Assembly: GCF_902825325.1 (NCBI RefSeq)
Contig: NZ_CADEAR010000007.1
Span: 124,001 to 188,000, forward strand
From: Brucella tritici
GTDB lineage: Bacteria; Pseudomonadota; Alphaproteobacteria; Rhizobiales; Rhizobiaceae
Length of the DNA stretch: 64,000 nucleotides
Direction: 5' to 3'
A model generated the notes under the pieces. That model did not search any database and was not told the origin of the DNA. It saw only the letters and a list, made by a program, of their open reading frames with translations. Of this stretch, positions 56,287 to 64,000 are shown one piece after another (position 1 is the first letter of the stretch; each line of letters starts with the position of its first letter). A program made the position numbers and the translations under genes.

Positions 56287-56325
56287 TCCCGAAAAGTGGG
56301 AACCGGTTTTCGGAAAAGATCATGC
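56281..56325. repeat. Palindromic intergenic element
   Basis: Stem GCATGATC / GATCATGC at the ends, enclosing the motif CCGAAAAGTGGGAACCGGTT and TTCGGAAAA, typical of rhizobial intergenic palindromes. It overlaps the last codons of the phosphatase gene and lies just past the 3' end of recO. Confidence 0.85.
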
Positions 56326-56335
56326 TTAAATGAAT

Positions 56336-57067
56336 CTATGGGCTGATCGCTCGCCCGAGGGCGTTCAAAAACCCGCCACGCGCATCAGGCGGTGTGACGG
56401 CACGTGGCTCCCATACATGCCGCATCAGAAAATAGCCGGTCATCGTGAAGGCATGATCGATATCGTCATAGGACGTTGCGCGAACGGCAGTATTATTGAC
56501 GAAGCCCGGCAGCAGCAGAAGCTTGTCAGCCCATGGTGCGCCCGCATCACGGCAGACCGCACGCCCCGATTTCGGCGACACATAGATCAGGTCTTCCTTG
56601 ACGCCTGTTGCGGCACATTCCTTGAGATCAAGACCGAAGCCAAGTTCCTCAAGCATCATCACTTCAAAGCGCAATACCAGTTCGCCTGAGGCCAGCGGAT
56701 CGTCAAAATGCTCGATGATAAGCCGCAATGTCTCATAGAGGCCGCGATGCGGATCGCGTTCGGGCAACAGGCGCAAATGGGAAGCTGCAAGCTGGATACC
56801 GTATAACGCCACAGGTGTTTCGATGAGGCGGGCGGCAGCAAATTCCAGCGGTTCGATGGTAAAGCTGCCCATATGCTCATCCAGCCGCGCCCACCATGTC
56901 ACGTCCACATGATTGCCCGGCTGCAGCAAAGGCTGCATGCGGCGGGAGCGCCCGCCGCGCACCATACCCATATGGCGGCCATGCTCACGGGTCATCACTT
57001 CCACAATGGCGCTTGTCTCGCCATGGCGTCGTGTCCCGAGAATTATGCCTTCATCGCGCCATTCCAT
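56336..57067 (-). CDS. recO: DNA repair protein RecO
   Basis: A 243-residue RecO, loading RecA on gaps with RecF/R. Family features: MEWRDEGIILGTRRHGETSA, then RGGRSRRMQPLLQPGNHVDV (OB-fold) and RFEVMMLEELGFGLDLKECA (helical). Last gene of the minus-strand acpS-lepB-rnc-era-recO operon, 18 bases after era. Confidence 0.95.
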   Translation of the reverse strand: MEWRDEGIILGTRRHGETSAIVEVMTREHGRHMGMVRGGRSRRMQPLLQPGNHVDVTWWARLDEHMGSFTIEPLEFAAARLIETPVALYGIQLAASHLRLLPERDPHRGLYETLRLIIEHFDDPLASGELVLRFEVMMLEELGFGLDLKECAATGVKEDLIYVSPKSGRAVCRDAGAPWADKLLLLPGFVNNTAVRATSYDDIDHAFTMTGYFLMRHVWEPRAVTPPDARGGFLNALGRAISP

Positions 57068-57085
57068 GGCCGCCAGTCTTATAAT

Positions 57086-58021
57086 TTAGGTTGGAAAATC
57101 AAGACCCATTTCGCGATAGCGTTCCGGGTCGTTGCCCCAGTTCTCGCGCACTTTCACGAAAAGGAAGAGATGAACCGTCTGTTCCAGTATCTCGGAGATT
57201 TCCATGCGTGCTGATTGCCCGATTGCCTTGATCGTCTCACCCTTGTGACCAAGCACGATCTTCTTCTGGCTTTCGCGCTCCACATAGATCACCTGCTCAA
57301 TGCGGACGGATCCATCCTTGCGCTCTTCCCAGCGTTCGGTTTCCACCGTGGACGAGTAAGGCAGCTCCTCATGCAGGCGCAGATAGAGTTTTTCGCGGGT
57401 GATTTCCGCTGCAAGCTGCCGCATCGGCATATCGGAAATCTGGTCTTCCGGATAATACCAAGGGCCGTTCGGCACGTTCTCGGCGAGATATTTCGCGAGA
57501 TCCTTGCAGCCCGATCCGTTCAGCGCCGAGATCATGAAAGTCTGGTCGAATGTGACCAGCTCATTGGCCTTGCGGGCAAGATCCAGCAAAACCGGCGGAT
57601 CGACGCGGTCGACCTTGTTGAGCACCAGAACCTTCTTCTGTCGCACATCCTTCATGCTCGCAAGCAGCGCTTCGGCGTTCTCGTTCAGACCGCCTTGCGA
57701 ATCGAGAAGAACGAGAATGATGTCGGCATCCTTCGCACCACCCCAGGCCGTCGTGACCATGGCGCGGTCGAGTCTGCGCTTCGGCCGGAAAATGCCGGGC
57801 GTGTCGACCAGAACGATCTGCGCCTGACCTTCGATGAATATGCCGCGCACAAGAGCGCGTGTCGTCTGCACCTTGTGCGTGACGATAGAAACCTTCGTTC
57901 CCACCAGCTGGTTGACCAGCGTCGATTTCCCCGCATTCGGCGCCCCGATCAGCGCCACGAAGCCGGACCGGGTCTGGCCTGCCTCGTTTTCGCCGTCAGC
58001 CGGCGTCGTCCGATTGTTCAT
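57086..58021 (-). CDS. era: GTPase Era
   Basis: A 311-residue GTPase for 16S rRNA maturation and 30S assembly. G1 GAPNAGKST, G3 DTPG, G4 NKVD; C-terminal KH domain (about 215-305) with HKGETIKAIGQSARMEI. 148 bases separate it from rnc, with no gene between. Confidence 0.97.
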   Translation of the reverse strand: MNNRTTPADGENEAGQTRSGFVALIGAPNAGKSTLVNQLVGTKVSIVTHKVQTTRALVRGIFIEGQAQIVLVDTPGIFRPKRRLDRAMVTTAWGGAKDADIILVLLDSQGGLNENAEALLASMKDVRQKKVLVLNKVDRVDPPVLLDLARKANELVTFDQTFMISALNGSGCKDLAKYLAENVPNGPWYYPEDQISDMPMRQLAAEITREKLYLRLHEELPYSSTVETERWEERKDGSVRIEQVIYVERESQKKIVLGHKGETIKAIGQSARMEISEILEQTVHLFLFVKVRENWGNDPERYREMGLDFPT

Positions 58022-58169
58022 TGTTTATCCTTCCAGACGATATTTCCTTGCAGAACGCCGCCGTCCCCTGCGCACGACATTCCCGATACGACAAAACCGC
58101 CGATGAAAGCGACATATCGTATAAGACTAATTATAACCGATCTCGATTTAAAAAACGCCAATTCTTGCA

Positions 58170-58874
58170 TCAAGCGGAATTGTCACGCTTCCAGACGCCT
58201 TCACGATAAAGCATCACTTCAGCGGCGTTTTGTTCGGCTATTCTTTTCGAACGCCCCTCGCCCGTTTCCGTGGCAAAACCCTTGACCGTAACCTCCACCG
58301 TAAACAGCGGATCATGGTCCGGGCCGGTACGGCTGATGATAGAGTATGAAGGATGGACATTGCCCTGCTGGTGCGCCCATTCCTGCAACTCGGTCTTGGC
58401 GTCGCGGCGGGCGGCACCCGTTTGCAGTGACCGCTTTTCCCAGTAGCGCTTGACGAAGGGCCGCACAGCCTCCAGTCCGCCATCGAGATAGATCGTGGCG
58501 ATCAGTGCCTCGACGACATCAGCGCGCACGTTCAAAAGGCGCTTGTCATTCAATGACTTGATATCGGAGCCGGTGTGGATGAGATCAGCCAGCCCGATCT
58601 CATCGGCAATCGCCGCACAGGTTTCTGCATTCACCAGCGCATTGAGCCGAACCGACAGTTCACCTTCGGAGGCATCGGGAAACTCGTCGAACAACATTTC
58701 CGCGACGGTCAGTCCCAGAACGCGGTCGCCGAGAAATTCGAGACGTTCATAATTTGCGCGCGATGGCGCCTGCACACTTGAGTGGGTGAGCGCACGATCC
58801 AGCCGTTTCAAATTGAGAAAACGGTGTCCGGTGCGCTCCTCCAGAATTGCTGCTGCCTGATTTGCCGAAGCCAT
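58170..58874 (-). CDS. rnc: Ribonuclease III
   Basis: A 234-residue RNase III. Signature ERLEFLGDRVLGLTVAEM with catalytic Asp; second acidic motif DVVEALIATIYLDGG; C-terminal dsRBD (about 160-225; TELQEWAHQQGNVHPSYSII). Immediately follows lepB (1-base gap). Confidence 0.97.
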   Translation of the reverse strand: MASANQAAAILEERTGHRFLNLKRLDRALTHSSVQAPSRANYERLEFLGDRVLGLTVAEMLFDEFPDASEGELSVRLNALVNAETCAAIADEIGLADLIHTGSDIKSLNDKRLLNVRADVVEALIATIYLDGGLEAVRPFVKRYWEKRSLQTGAARRDAKTELQEWAHQQGNVHPSYSIISRTGPDHDPLFTVEVTVKGFATETGEGRSKRIAEQNAAEVMLYREGVWKRDNSA

Positions 58875-58875
58875 T

Positions 58876-59658
58876 TCAGTTTCCGGTTACGGCTGTATGC
58901 GGCGCGGCATTGACTGAGCTGAACAGTCGGCCAAAGCGTACTTCGGTCGGCCATTTCCAGATTTCAAGCGGGCTTGCCTTGTCGGCAATGGAGAAGAAGA
59001 TGATGTTTGCGCGACCGACCAGATTCTCAAACGGCACATAGCCGACGCCGAAACGGCTATCGAGCGAGTTGTCGCGGTTGTCGCCCATCATGAAGTAATG
59101 ACCGGCAGGAACCTCGAAGACGCGCGTATCGTCACCGATGGAATTCGGCGCGAGATCAAGTGTGTCATAGGTCACACCGTCTGGCAGGGTTTCGCGATAG
59201 ACTTCGACGGGCCGGTTCACTTCCGTCACATCGGGATTGTCGATTGTGCCGACCCGGTCACGCTTGACCGCCTGATCGTTGATATAGAGCACGCCGCCGC
59301 GCATCTGCACGCGATCGCCCGGCAGGCCGATCACGCGCTTGATGTAATCGACGGAAGGATCACTCGGCAGTTTGAACACCACCACGTCACCGCGCTTCGG
59401 CTCCGCGCTCCAGATGCGGCCTGAAAACAGATCCAGTCCAAACGGCAGCGAATAGCGCGAATAGCCATAGGCATATTTCGAAACAAACAGATAATCGCCC
59501 TCCAGAAGCGTGGGGCGCATGGAGCCCGACGGTATGCTGAAAGGCTGGAAAAGCAGGGTGCGGATGACCAGTGCCAGCAGCAGCGCCTGCACGATAACGC
59601 TGATGGTTTCGCCAAGGCCGCCGGATTTTTTTGTCTCACTCTTGCTGGACACGCTCAT
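58876..59658 (-). CDS. lepB: Signal peptidase I
   Basis: A 260-residue membrane protease removing Sec signal peptides. Catalytic Ser in IPSGSMRPTL (about residue 45), catalytic Lys in YIKRVIGLPGDRV, plus MGDNRDNSLDSR. An N-terminal TM segment (ISVIVQALLLALVIRTLLFQ). Confidence 0.96.
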   Translation of the reverse strand: MSVSSKSETKKSGGLGETISVIVQALLLALVIRTLLFQPFSIPSGSMRPTLLEGDYLFVSKYAYGYSRYSLPFGLDLFSGRIWSAEPKRGDVVVFKLPSDPSVDYIKRVIGLPGDRVQMRGGVLYINDQAVKRDRVGTIDNPDVTEVNRPVEVYRETLPDGVTYDTLDLAPNSIGDDTRVFEVPAGHYFMMGDNRDNSLDSRFGVGYVPFENLVGRANIIFFSIADKASPLEIWKWPTEVRFGRLFSSVNAAPHTAVTGN

Positions 59659-59781
59659 TGTATCTCCGCTTCCGATAACGCGATCTAATAACGACTATGA
59701 AAGCATGACGCAATCAGGCCGCCGGCAGAACGCCGGTTTATCGCACGATTATGAGCAGGAGTTTACCTGTCACAATCACAA

Positions 59782-60186
59782 TTATTTCGTCTCAGGCAGG
59801 GCTTCGATGATAACGAACGCCTGTGCGAGAGGAAAATCATCGGTAATTGTCAGATGTATGGCGGCGCGCGTTCCTGCGGGCAGGAGTTTCTGCAACTGTT
59901 TCGCCGCACCGCCGGTCAAATGCATGGTGGGCTTTCCGGAAGGGGCATTGACCACGCCCATATCCCGCCAGAAAACGCCTTGAGCGATACCGGTTCCAAG
60001 CGCCTTCGCACAGGCTTCCTTCGCCGCGAAGCGCTTTGCATAAGATGCAGCACGCTGCTTGCGCCCGTCCGATTTTTTCTGCTCGATTTCGGTGAAGACC
60101 CGGTTGCGGAAACGGTCGCCATGCCGCTCAAGAGTACTTTCGACGCGGCGAATATCGATGAGGTCGCTACCTATACCGACAATCAT
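59782..60186 (-). CDS. acpS: Holo-[acyl-carrier-protein] synthase
   Basis: A 134-residue AcpS attaching 4'-phosphopantetheine to [16 protein letters not shown] (Asp) at the start and [16 protein letters not shown] (Glu/Lys) typical. Start overlaps the DUF2062 stop by ATGA. 123 bases before lepB. Confidence 0.96.
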   Translation of the reverse strand: MIVGIGSDLIDIRRVESTLERHGDRFRNRVFTEIEQKKSDGRKQRAASYAKRFAAKEACAKALGTGIAQGVFWRDMGVVNAPSGKPTMHLTGGAAKQLQKLLPAGTRAAIHLTITDDFPLAQAFVIIEALPETK

Positions 60187-60758
60187 ACTTTCTGAAGCTC
60201 CTGCTCGCGGTGCAGGCGATGCTTTTCCGCAAGGCGTTCGATACGGCGACGACGGAAAGCCGAAACGGCAAACCGGGTAACGAAATAGACCACAACTGCG
60301 AATGCAGCGCCCAGAATCGTCGAGCCGAACAGCATCGGCTTCAAAAGCGGCGTCCAGATTTCATCGAAATGCATGGTTTCGAGCGCCCGGCCGAAATGGA
60401 CCGGCGGAGCATTATCGATACTGCCATTCATGATGAAACGACCAAGCTCGAACGTGCTGCCCCAGATGAATGGCAAAGTCAGCGGATTGGCAAGGGTTGT
60501 GCCAAGCGCTGCGGCCGCAATATTTCCGGCAAGGAAATAAGCAAGCACGATTGCGATGATGAGATGGAAACCGAAGAAAGGCGTAAACGCCGAAAACACG
60601 CCGACGGCGAGACCCGCTGCGACAGCATGAGGCGAGGCAGTGATGCGCAGAATCCGCTTTCCACCGTACCGGAAGGAACGGGAGAAGGAGCGGCGCGGCC
60701 AGACCAGAAGCCTTAAACGCTCTTTTCTGGTCGGAGGATTACGGCGTTGAAACAGCAT
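60183..60758 (-). CDS. DUF2062 membrane protein
   Basis: A 191-residue protein with three or more hydrophobic helices ([60 protein letters not shown]) and the DUF2062 pattern [15 protein letters not shown]. Role unknown; in Rhizobiales it is regularly next to acpS. First gene of the operon. Confidence 0.88.
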   Translation of the reverse strand: MLFQRRNPPTRKERLRLLVWPRRSFSRSFRYGGKRILRITASPHAVAAGLAVGVFSAFTPFFGFHLIIAIVLAYFLAGNIAAAALGTTLANPLTLPFIWGSTFELGRFIMNGSIDNAPPVHFGRALETMHFDEIWTPLLKPMLFGSTILGAAFAVVVYFVTRFAVSAFRRRRIERLAEKHRLHREQELQKV

Positions 60759-60799
60759 GCGCTTCTATTAATGCTCTCCCATCGCGGAGACAATTGTTA

Positions 60800-61675
60800 T
60801 TATTCGGCCAAAACTGCGGCACTGTCGCTGCGTTCAAAAGGAACGGTGTCCAGCCTCGGCAAATAAAACCGCGGCGAAACACCAAGCATCCTGCGGAACA
60901 TCGTCGTGAAAGCAGAAACGCTGTCATAACCCAGATCGAGTGCCACGCTCGTCACAGCCTCCCCTTCCGTAAGCCGGGGAACCGCAGCGAACAGACATGC
61001 CTGCTGGCGCCAGACTGAAAGGCTGACGCCGGTTTCCCGCTGGAAATGCCGGGTAAATGAACGCCGGCTCATTGCCATCCTGTCAGCCCAGTCATCAATT
61101 GTGGCGCGCGAAGAAGGCTTTTTCACGAATTCACGGCATAGTTTCTGCAAACGCGGATCGGACGGGAAAGGCAGGCCCAGAGAGCGTTGCGGCAATGTAT
61201 GGAGGTCTCGCAGGATCAGCTCGATCACCAGCGCATCGCGACTATCCGGCTCCGGCGTGCTGTCCTGCGTGGTTGCATCGATGATAAGGCATCGCATGAG
61301 ATCGGTAAGCCCGACCACGTGGAGATAATCCGGCACGCCCGAGACGGCATCGACGCAGATATAGATCGACCGCATGTAGACTTCGCCGAGGATTTCGACC
61401 GAATGCTCCACACCTGCCGGTATCCACATGGCGTGGTCGCTCGGAATCATCCAGCGTCCGGCGTCCGTCGTCACCAGAACCACGCCTTGCGAGGCACAGA
61501 GAAGCTGTGCCCGGCTGTGACAATGGCGCGGCACGAAATAGCCGTCTGGATAGCGTGTCGGCAGGGCAATCACCGGCCCGCTCATGCCTTCCAGCATAGC
61601 GATACGTTGTTCGTGGAACTTCTGCAGTTCCTCGCTTCCCGGCAATAAAAGCCCCGGTGGAGACTTCGGTTTCAT
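60800..61675 (-). CDS. AraC family transcriptional regulator
   Basis: A 291-residue regulator: N-terminal cupin-like sensing domain (about 30-120; CHSRAQLLCASQGVVLVTTD, MWIPAGVEHSVEILGEV) and C-terminal AraC HTH (about 190-285; WADRMAMSRRSFTRHFQRET, VALDLGYDSVSAFTTMFRRM). Divergent from the MFS gene across 293 bases, suggesting it controls that exporter. Confidence 0.94.
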   Translation of the reverse strand: MKPKSPPGLLLPGSEELQKFHEQRIAMLEGMSGPVIALPTRYPDGYFVPRHCHSRAQLLCASQGVVLVTTDAGRWMIPSDHAMWIPAGVEHSVEILGEVYMRSIYICVDAVSGVPDYLHVVGLTDLMRCLIIDATTQDSTPEPDSRDALVIELILRDLHTLPQRSLGLPFPSDPRLQKLCREFVKKPSSRATIDDWADRMAMSRRSFTRHFQRETGVSLSVWRQQACLFAAVPRLTEGEAVTSVALDLGYDSVSAFTTMFRRMLGVSPRFYLPRLDTVPFERSDSAAVLAE

Positions 61676-61798
61676 TGCAGTCCTGGTCTCTGTTTTGGCC
61701 CACTCTCGAAACTATTGGACCAAAACACGAAAGCGGGCGAGAGGCAATAGTCCTATTAATGGCTTGCTGAGAATGGGTCGCGACATTCGCTGGCGGAA

Positions 61799-61814
61799 TG
61801 AATTTGACGTTTGA
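61799..61814. promoter_or_regulatory. 16-bp copy of the 794-809 motif
   Basis: TGAATTTGACGTTTGA, identical to 794-809. It is within the AraC/MFS divergent gap, 124 bases from the AraC start. Role unknown. Confidence 0.4.
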
Positions 61815-61898
61815 GGAGTGCAACTGCCTGTCCAGACGCCAAGTTCGCAAATTTTCGCCAGTTTCTCATCAACACCCCGCAATTTCCCTGAGTGTCCT

Positions 61899-61931
61899 AT
61901 TTCCTGTAGTCAGATAATATCTGCAGGAAAT
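61899..61931. promoter_or_regulatory. Nested palindrome before the MFS gene
   Basis: ATTTCCTG-tagt-CAGATA-a-TATCTG-CAGGAAAT: two nested inverted repeats with 4 extra bases on one side. It ends 37 bases before the MFS ATG, so it could be an operator for the adjacent AraC regulator, or a 5' UTR hairpin. Confidence 0.55.
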
Positions 61932-61968
61932 GCGCCTGAAGACCGGCTTTCATCTTCGGAGTAGTAGT

Positions 61969-63180
61969 ATGAGCATGAGTGCTGCACAGCAGCCATCAAA
62001 CAGCGGCGCGGACAATACTGTCCTCGCCATCATTCTGGCCACAAGCATGGGCCATTTCCTGAACGACATGATGCAGTCGCTCCTTCCGGCCATCTATCCG
62101 ATGCTGAAGGACAACTACAGCCTGTCATTCTGGCAGATCGGCCTTCTGACATTCACCTTCCAGATGACAGCATCGATCCTGCAGCCGCTCGTGGGTATCT
62201 ATACCGACCGCAAGCCAATGCCTTATTCCCTGCCTTTTGGCATGGGGTGCACGCTCGTCGGACTCGTCTTTCTGGCGACAGCGCATCACTATTCGATCCT
62301 GCTTCTGGGTGCAGCCTTTGTTGGCTTCGGCTCGTCCGTCTTCCATCCGGAAGCCGCCCGTGTGGCACGCCTTGCCTCCGGCGGACGTCATGGTTTTGCG
62401 CAATCCCTGTTTCAGGTAGGCGGCAATTTCGGCTCGTCGATCGGCCCGCTTCTGGCGGCCTTCATCGTTCTGCCTTTCGGCCAGATCAGCGTGTCGTGGT
62501 TCTCTGTCGCCGCGCTCATCGGCATGATGCTGCTCTGGTATGTCAGCAACTGGTATAATCGCTACCGGATTGCCAATGCCAGCAAGGCGAAGCCCGACAA
62601 GACCCTTCCGCTTCCGCGCAACAAGGTTCTGGTGTCCGTTGGCGTTCTGGCGATGCTGGTTTTCACCAAGTACATCTACATGGCCAGCCTGACGAGCTAC
62701 TACACCTTCTACACCATCAGCCATTTCGGTGTGACAGTGCAGGCATCGCAGCTTCTTCTATTCCTGTTCCTCGGTGCAGTAGCTGCGGGAACGATCATCG
62801 GTGGTCCGATCGGTGACAGGATCGGCGCGCGCAAGGTGATCTGGGCATCGATCCTAGGCGTCCTGCCATTCACGCTGGCCCTACCCTATGCAAACCTGGA
62901 AATGACGGCGATCCTGACGGTGATCATCGGCCTGATCCTCGCCTCGGCCTTCCCGGCAATCGTGGTGTTCGCTCAGGAACTGCTGCCGGGACGTGTCGGC
63001 ATGGTATCCGGCTTGTTCTTCGGCTTCGCTTTCGGCATGGCCGGTATCGCTGCTGCTGTCCTCGGTATTGTGGCCGATAACAAGGGCATCGAGTATGTTT
63101 ACAACATCTGCTCGTATCTGCCCCTGCTCGGCCTGCTGACGATTTTCCTGCCTAAGCTGGAAAAGAACCGTCAAGCCTAA
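61969..63180 (+). CDS. MFS transporter, fosmidomycin resistance (Fsr) type
   Basis: A 403-residue, twelve-helix major facilitator. The pattern GHFLNDMMQSLLPAIYPMLK, then GSSVFHPEAARVARLASGG and FQVGGNFGSSIGPLLAAFIV is that of Fsr-like exporters. ATG at 61969 follows CGGAG; another ATG lies 6 bases on. Probably regulated by the divergent AraC gene. Natural substrate unknown. Confidence 0.92.
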   Translation: MSMSAAQQPSNSGADNTVLAIILATSMGHFLNDMMQSLLPAIYPMLKDNYSLSFWQIGLLTFTFQMTASILQPLVGIYTDRKPMPYSLPFGMGCTLVGLVFLATAHHYSILLLGAAFVGFGSSVFHPEAARVARLASGGRHGFAQSLFQVGGNFGSSIGPLLAAFIVLPFGQISVSWFSVAALIGMMLLWYVSNWYNRYRIANASKAKPDKTLPLPRNKVLVSVGVLAMLVFTKYIYMASLTSYYTFYTISHFGVTVQASQLLLFLFLGAVAAGTIIGGPIGDRIGARKVIWASILGVLPFTLALPYANLEMTAILTVIIGLILASAFPAIVVFAQELLPGRVGMVSGLFFGFAFGMAGIAAAVLGIVADNKGIEYVYNICSYLPLLGLLTIFLPKLEKNRQA

Positions 63181-63194
63181 TCCATATGAAAAGC

Positions 63195-63231
63195 GCACAG
63201 CCCGAAAGCCATTTAAGCTTTCGGGCTGTGC
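63195..63231 (+). terminator. Hairpin after the MFS gene
   Basis: 15-bp perfect stem GCACAGCCCGAAAGC / GCTTTCGGGCTGTGC with a 7-base loop, 15 bases after the stop. There is no T-run. A second hairpin (63242-63251 with 63265-63274) follows, which may serve hemN coming from the other side. Confidence 0.7.
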
Positions 63232-63317
63232 TCAAAATAGTGGAGCACCGCACGTCCCCCAACGGCGGTGCTCCCATGCTACTGACCTTTTGACGGCCCG
63301 GTGCAGCAGCATTCTCT

Positions 63318-63341
63318 TGATAGAGCATCTTGGGCTCTATC
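63318..63341. repeat. Fragment of palindromic element
   Basis: GATAGAGC / GCTCTATC stem followed by TCTTTG, matching part of the element at 5095. Confidence 0.5.
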
Positions 63342-63360
63342 TCTTTGTTCCAACGCAAGT

Positions 63361-64000
63361 TCAGACGGCGAAGCTGAAGCCGTGCATAGTCTCCCTGCGA
63401 AATTCATCGAAAGCAGCCGCGACCAGACGGATCAGCGGTTTGCCATCGCTTGTTGCGCTGATGACCCCATTGCGGACTTCCACCAGCCCGTCAGCCACCA
63501 GAGGGCGCAGCAAGGCCAGTTCGTCGGAGAACTCCACGCCCGGCGCCGTAGTATTCAGATCAACCCGAAAGTTGCACATCAGGGCCGTGATAATTCCGGC
63601 GCGGATACGGTCGCTTTCGCGCATCGCATAGCCGCGAACAGTTGCAAGGTCACCCGCTTCAACACGCTTGGAATATTGCTTCACGTCCGAGATATTCTGG
63701 GCATAGCCGCCGGGGAACTGCGAAATCGATGATGGTCCGAGACCGATCAATGTCTGGCAGCGATCATCCGTATAACCCTGGAAATTACGGTGCAGCGTTC
63801 CGTGGCGTGCAGCAATGGCCAGACTGTCATCCGGCAATGCATAGTGGTCGATCCCTACCGGCTCATAGCCGAAACCGATGAAACTATCCGCAACCACACG
63901 TGCCTGAGCGAAGCGTTCGTCAGCATCGGGCAGAAGGCTTGCGTCGATCAGCCGTTGATTGGCGCGCCGCTGGGGAAGATGCGCATAACCATAGCAGGCG
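63361..64000 (-). CDS. hemN: Oxygen-independent coproporphyrinogen III oxidase (partial)
   Basis: The C-terminal ~212 residues of HemN; the gene runs past the window end. In-frame reading at the edge begins YGYAHLPQRRANQRLIDASL. Family features: YEPVGIDHYALPDDSLA, RNFQGYTDDRCQTLIGLGPS and SSISQFPGGYAQN. The radical-SAM Cys motif must lie outside the window. Converts coproporphyrinogen III to protoporphyrinogen IX without oxygen. Confidence 0.95.
   Translation of the reverse strand, partial: ACYGYAHLPQRRANQRLIDASLLPDADERFAQARVVADSFIGFGYEPVGIDHYALPDDSLAIAARHGTLHRNFQGYTDDRCQTLIGLGPSSISQFPGGYAQNISDVKQYSKRVEAGDLATVRGYAMRESDRIRAGIITALMCNFRVDLNTTAPGVEFSDELALLRPLVADGLVEVRNGVISATSDGKPLIRLVAAAFDEFRRETMHGFSFAV

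Noticed and set aside
57215..58285. A 356-codon plus-strand frame
   Set aside because: Antisense to era and the adjacent gap.
1..64000. CRISPR array, prophage or anti-phage defence cluster
   Set aside because: No regularly spaced repeats, phage structural genes, nuclease-helicase sets or toxin-antitoxin pairs were seen; dispersed palindromes are single or paired, not arrays.

Overview
The window is chromosomal DNA of a Rhizobiales bacterium, best read as Brucella/Ochrobactrum (the B. anthropi/B. intermedia branch). The evidence is an OCH-type class C beta-lactamase with a divergent ampR, an Omp25-family porin-like protein, an NDUFS4-like complex I subunit, an HdaA-type DnaA regulator, and many short palindromic intergenic elements of the kind known from Brucella and rhizobia. 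Gene density is high, nearly every gene is intact, and most of the region is core genome. I found no prophage, plasmid, CRISPR array, anti-phage island or intact insertion sequence.

Layout. 0-10 kb: NDUFS4-like protein, tRNA-Pro(TGG), a small exported protein, a decayed HTH gene, lactate permease, two tiny genes, an SH3 protein, a minus-strand run (AI-2E permease, hdaA, SDR epimerase), then purM-purN. 10-20 kb: DUF992 protein, orphan molybdopterin oxidoreductase, EamA permease, rlmJ, an exported protein, RNase T2, a GST, ampC/ampR and omp25. 20-30 kb: SDR-uvrC-pgsA-moaD-moaE, a YbaY/META protein, ndk, DinB, an ABC-F ATPase and two small membrane proteins. 30-42 kb: holC, pepA and the envelope cluster lptF-lptG-lptD-surA-like-pdxA-rsmA, facing an M23 peptidase.

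42-50 kb: rarD, cimA (with a duplicated 5' end that forms a leader ORF), a GFA protein, cysS, a 55-codon gene, an SRAP protein, a NUDIX hydrolase, a TIGR02301-type protein and a small gene behind a CtrA-like box. 50-57 kb: an exported protein, a GlxA-type regulator with a cysteine hydrolase, a YciI protein, a dihydroorotase homologue with an altered metal ligand, and the overlapping ygfZ-HD-phosphatase set. 56-61 kb: the minus-strand DUF2062-acpS-lepB-rnc-era-recO operon. 61-64 kb: an AraC regulator divergent from an Fsr-like MFS exporter, then the 3' part of hemN, cut by the window end.

Functionally the window covers replication and DNA repair (hdaA, holC, uvrC, recO, SRAP), translation and RNA processing (cysS, rsmA, rlmJ, rnc, era), lipopolysaccharide export and outer-membrane assembly (lptFGD, surA-like), nucleotide and cofactor synthesis (purMN, pyrimidine-type amidohydrolase, pdxA, moaDE, hemN), protein export (lepB) and intrinsic drug resistance (ampC/ampR, MFS). 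The least ordinary signals are non-coding: a 272-bp MITE-like element exactly between the stop of holC and the start of the next gene, the cimA leader duplication, palindromic repeats that supply stop codons, and candidate CtrA and other operator sites. No new multi-gene system is evident.
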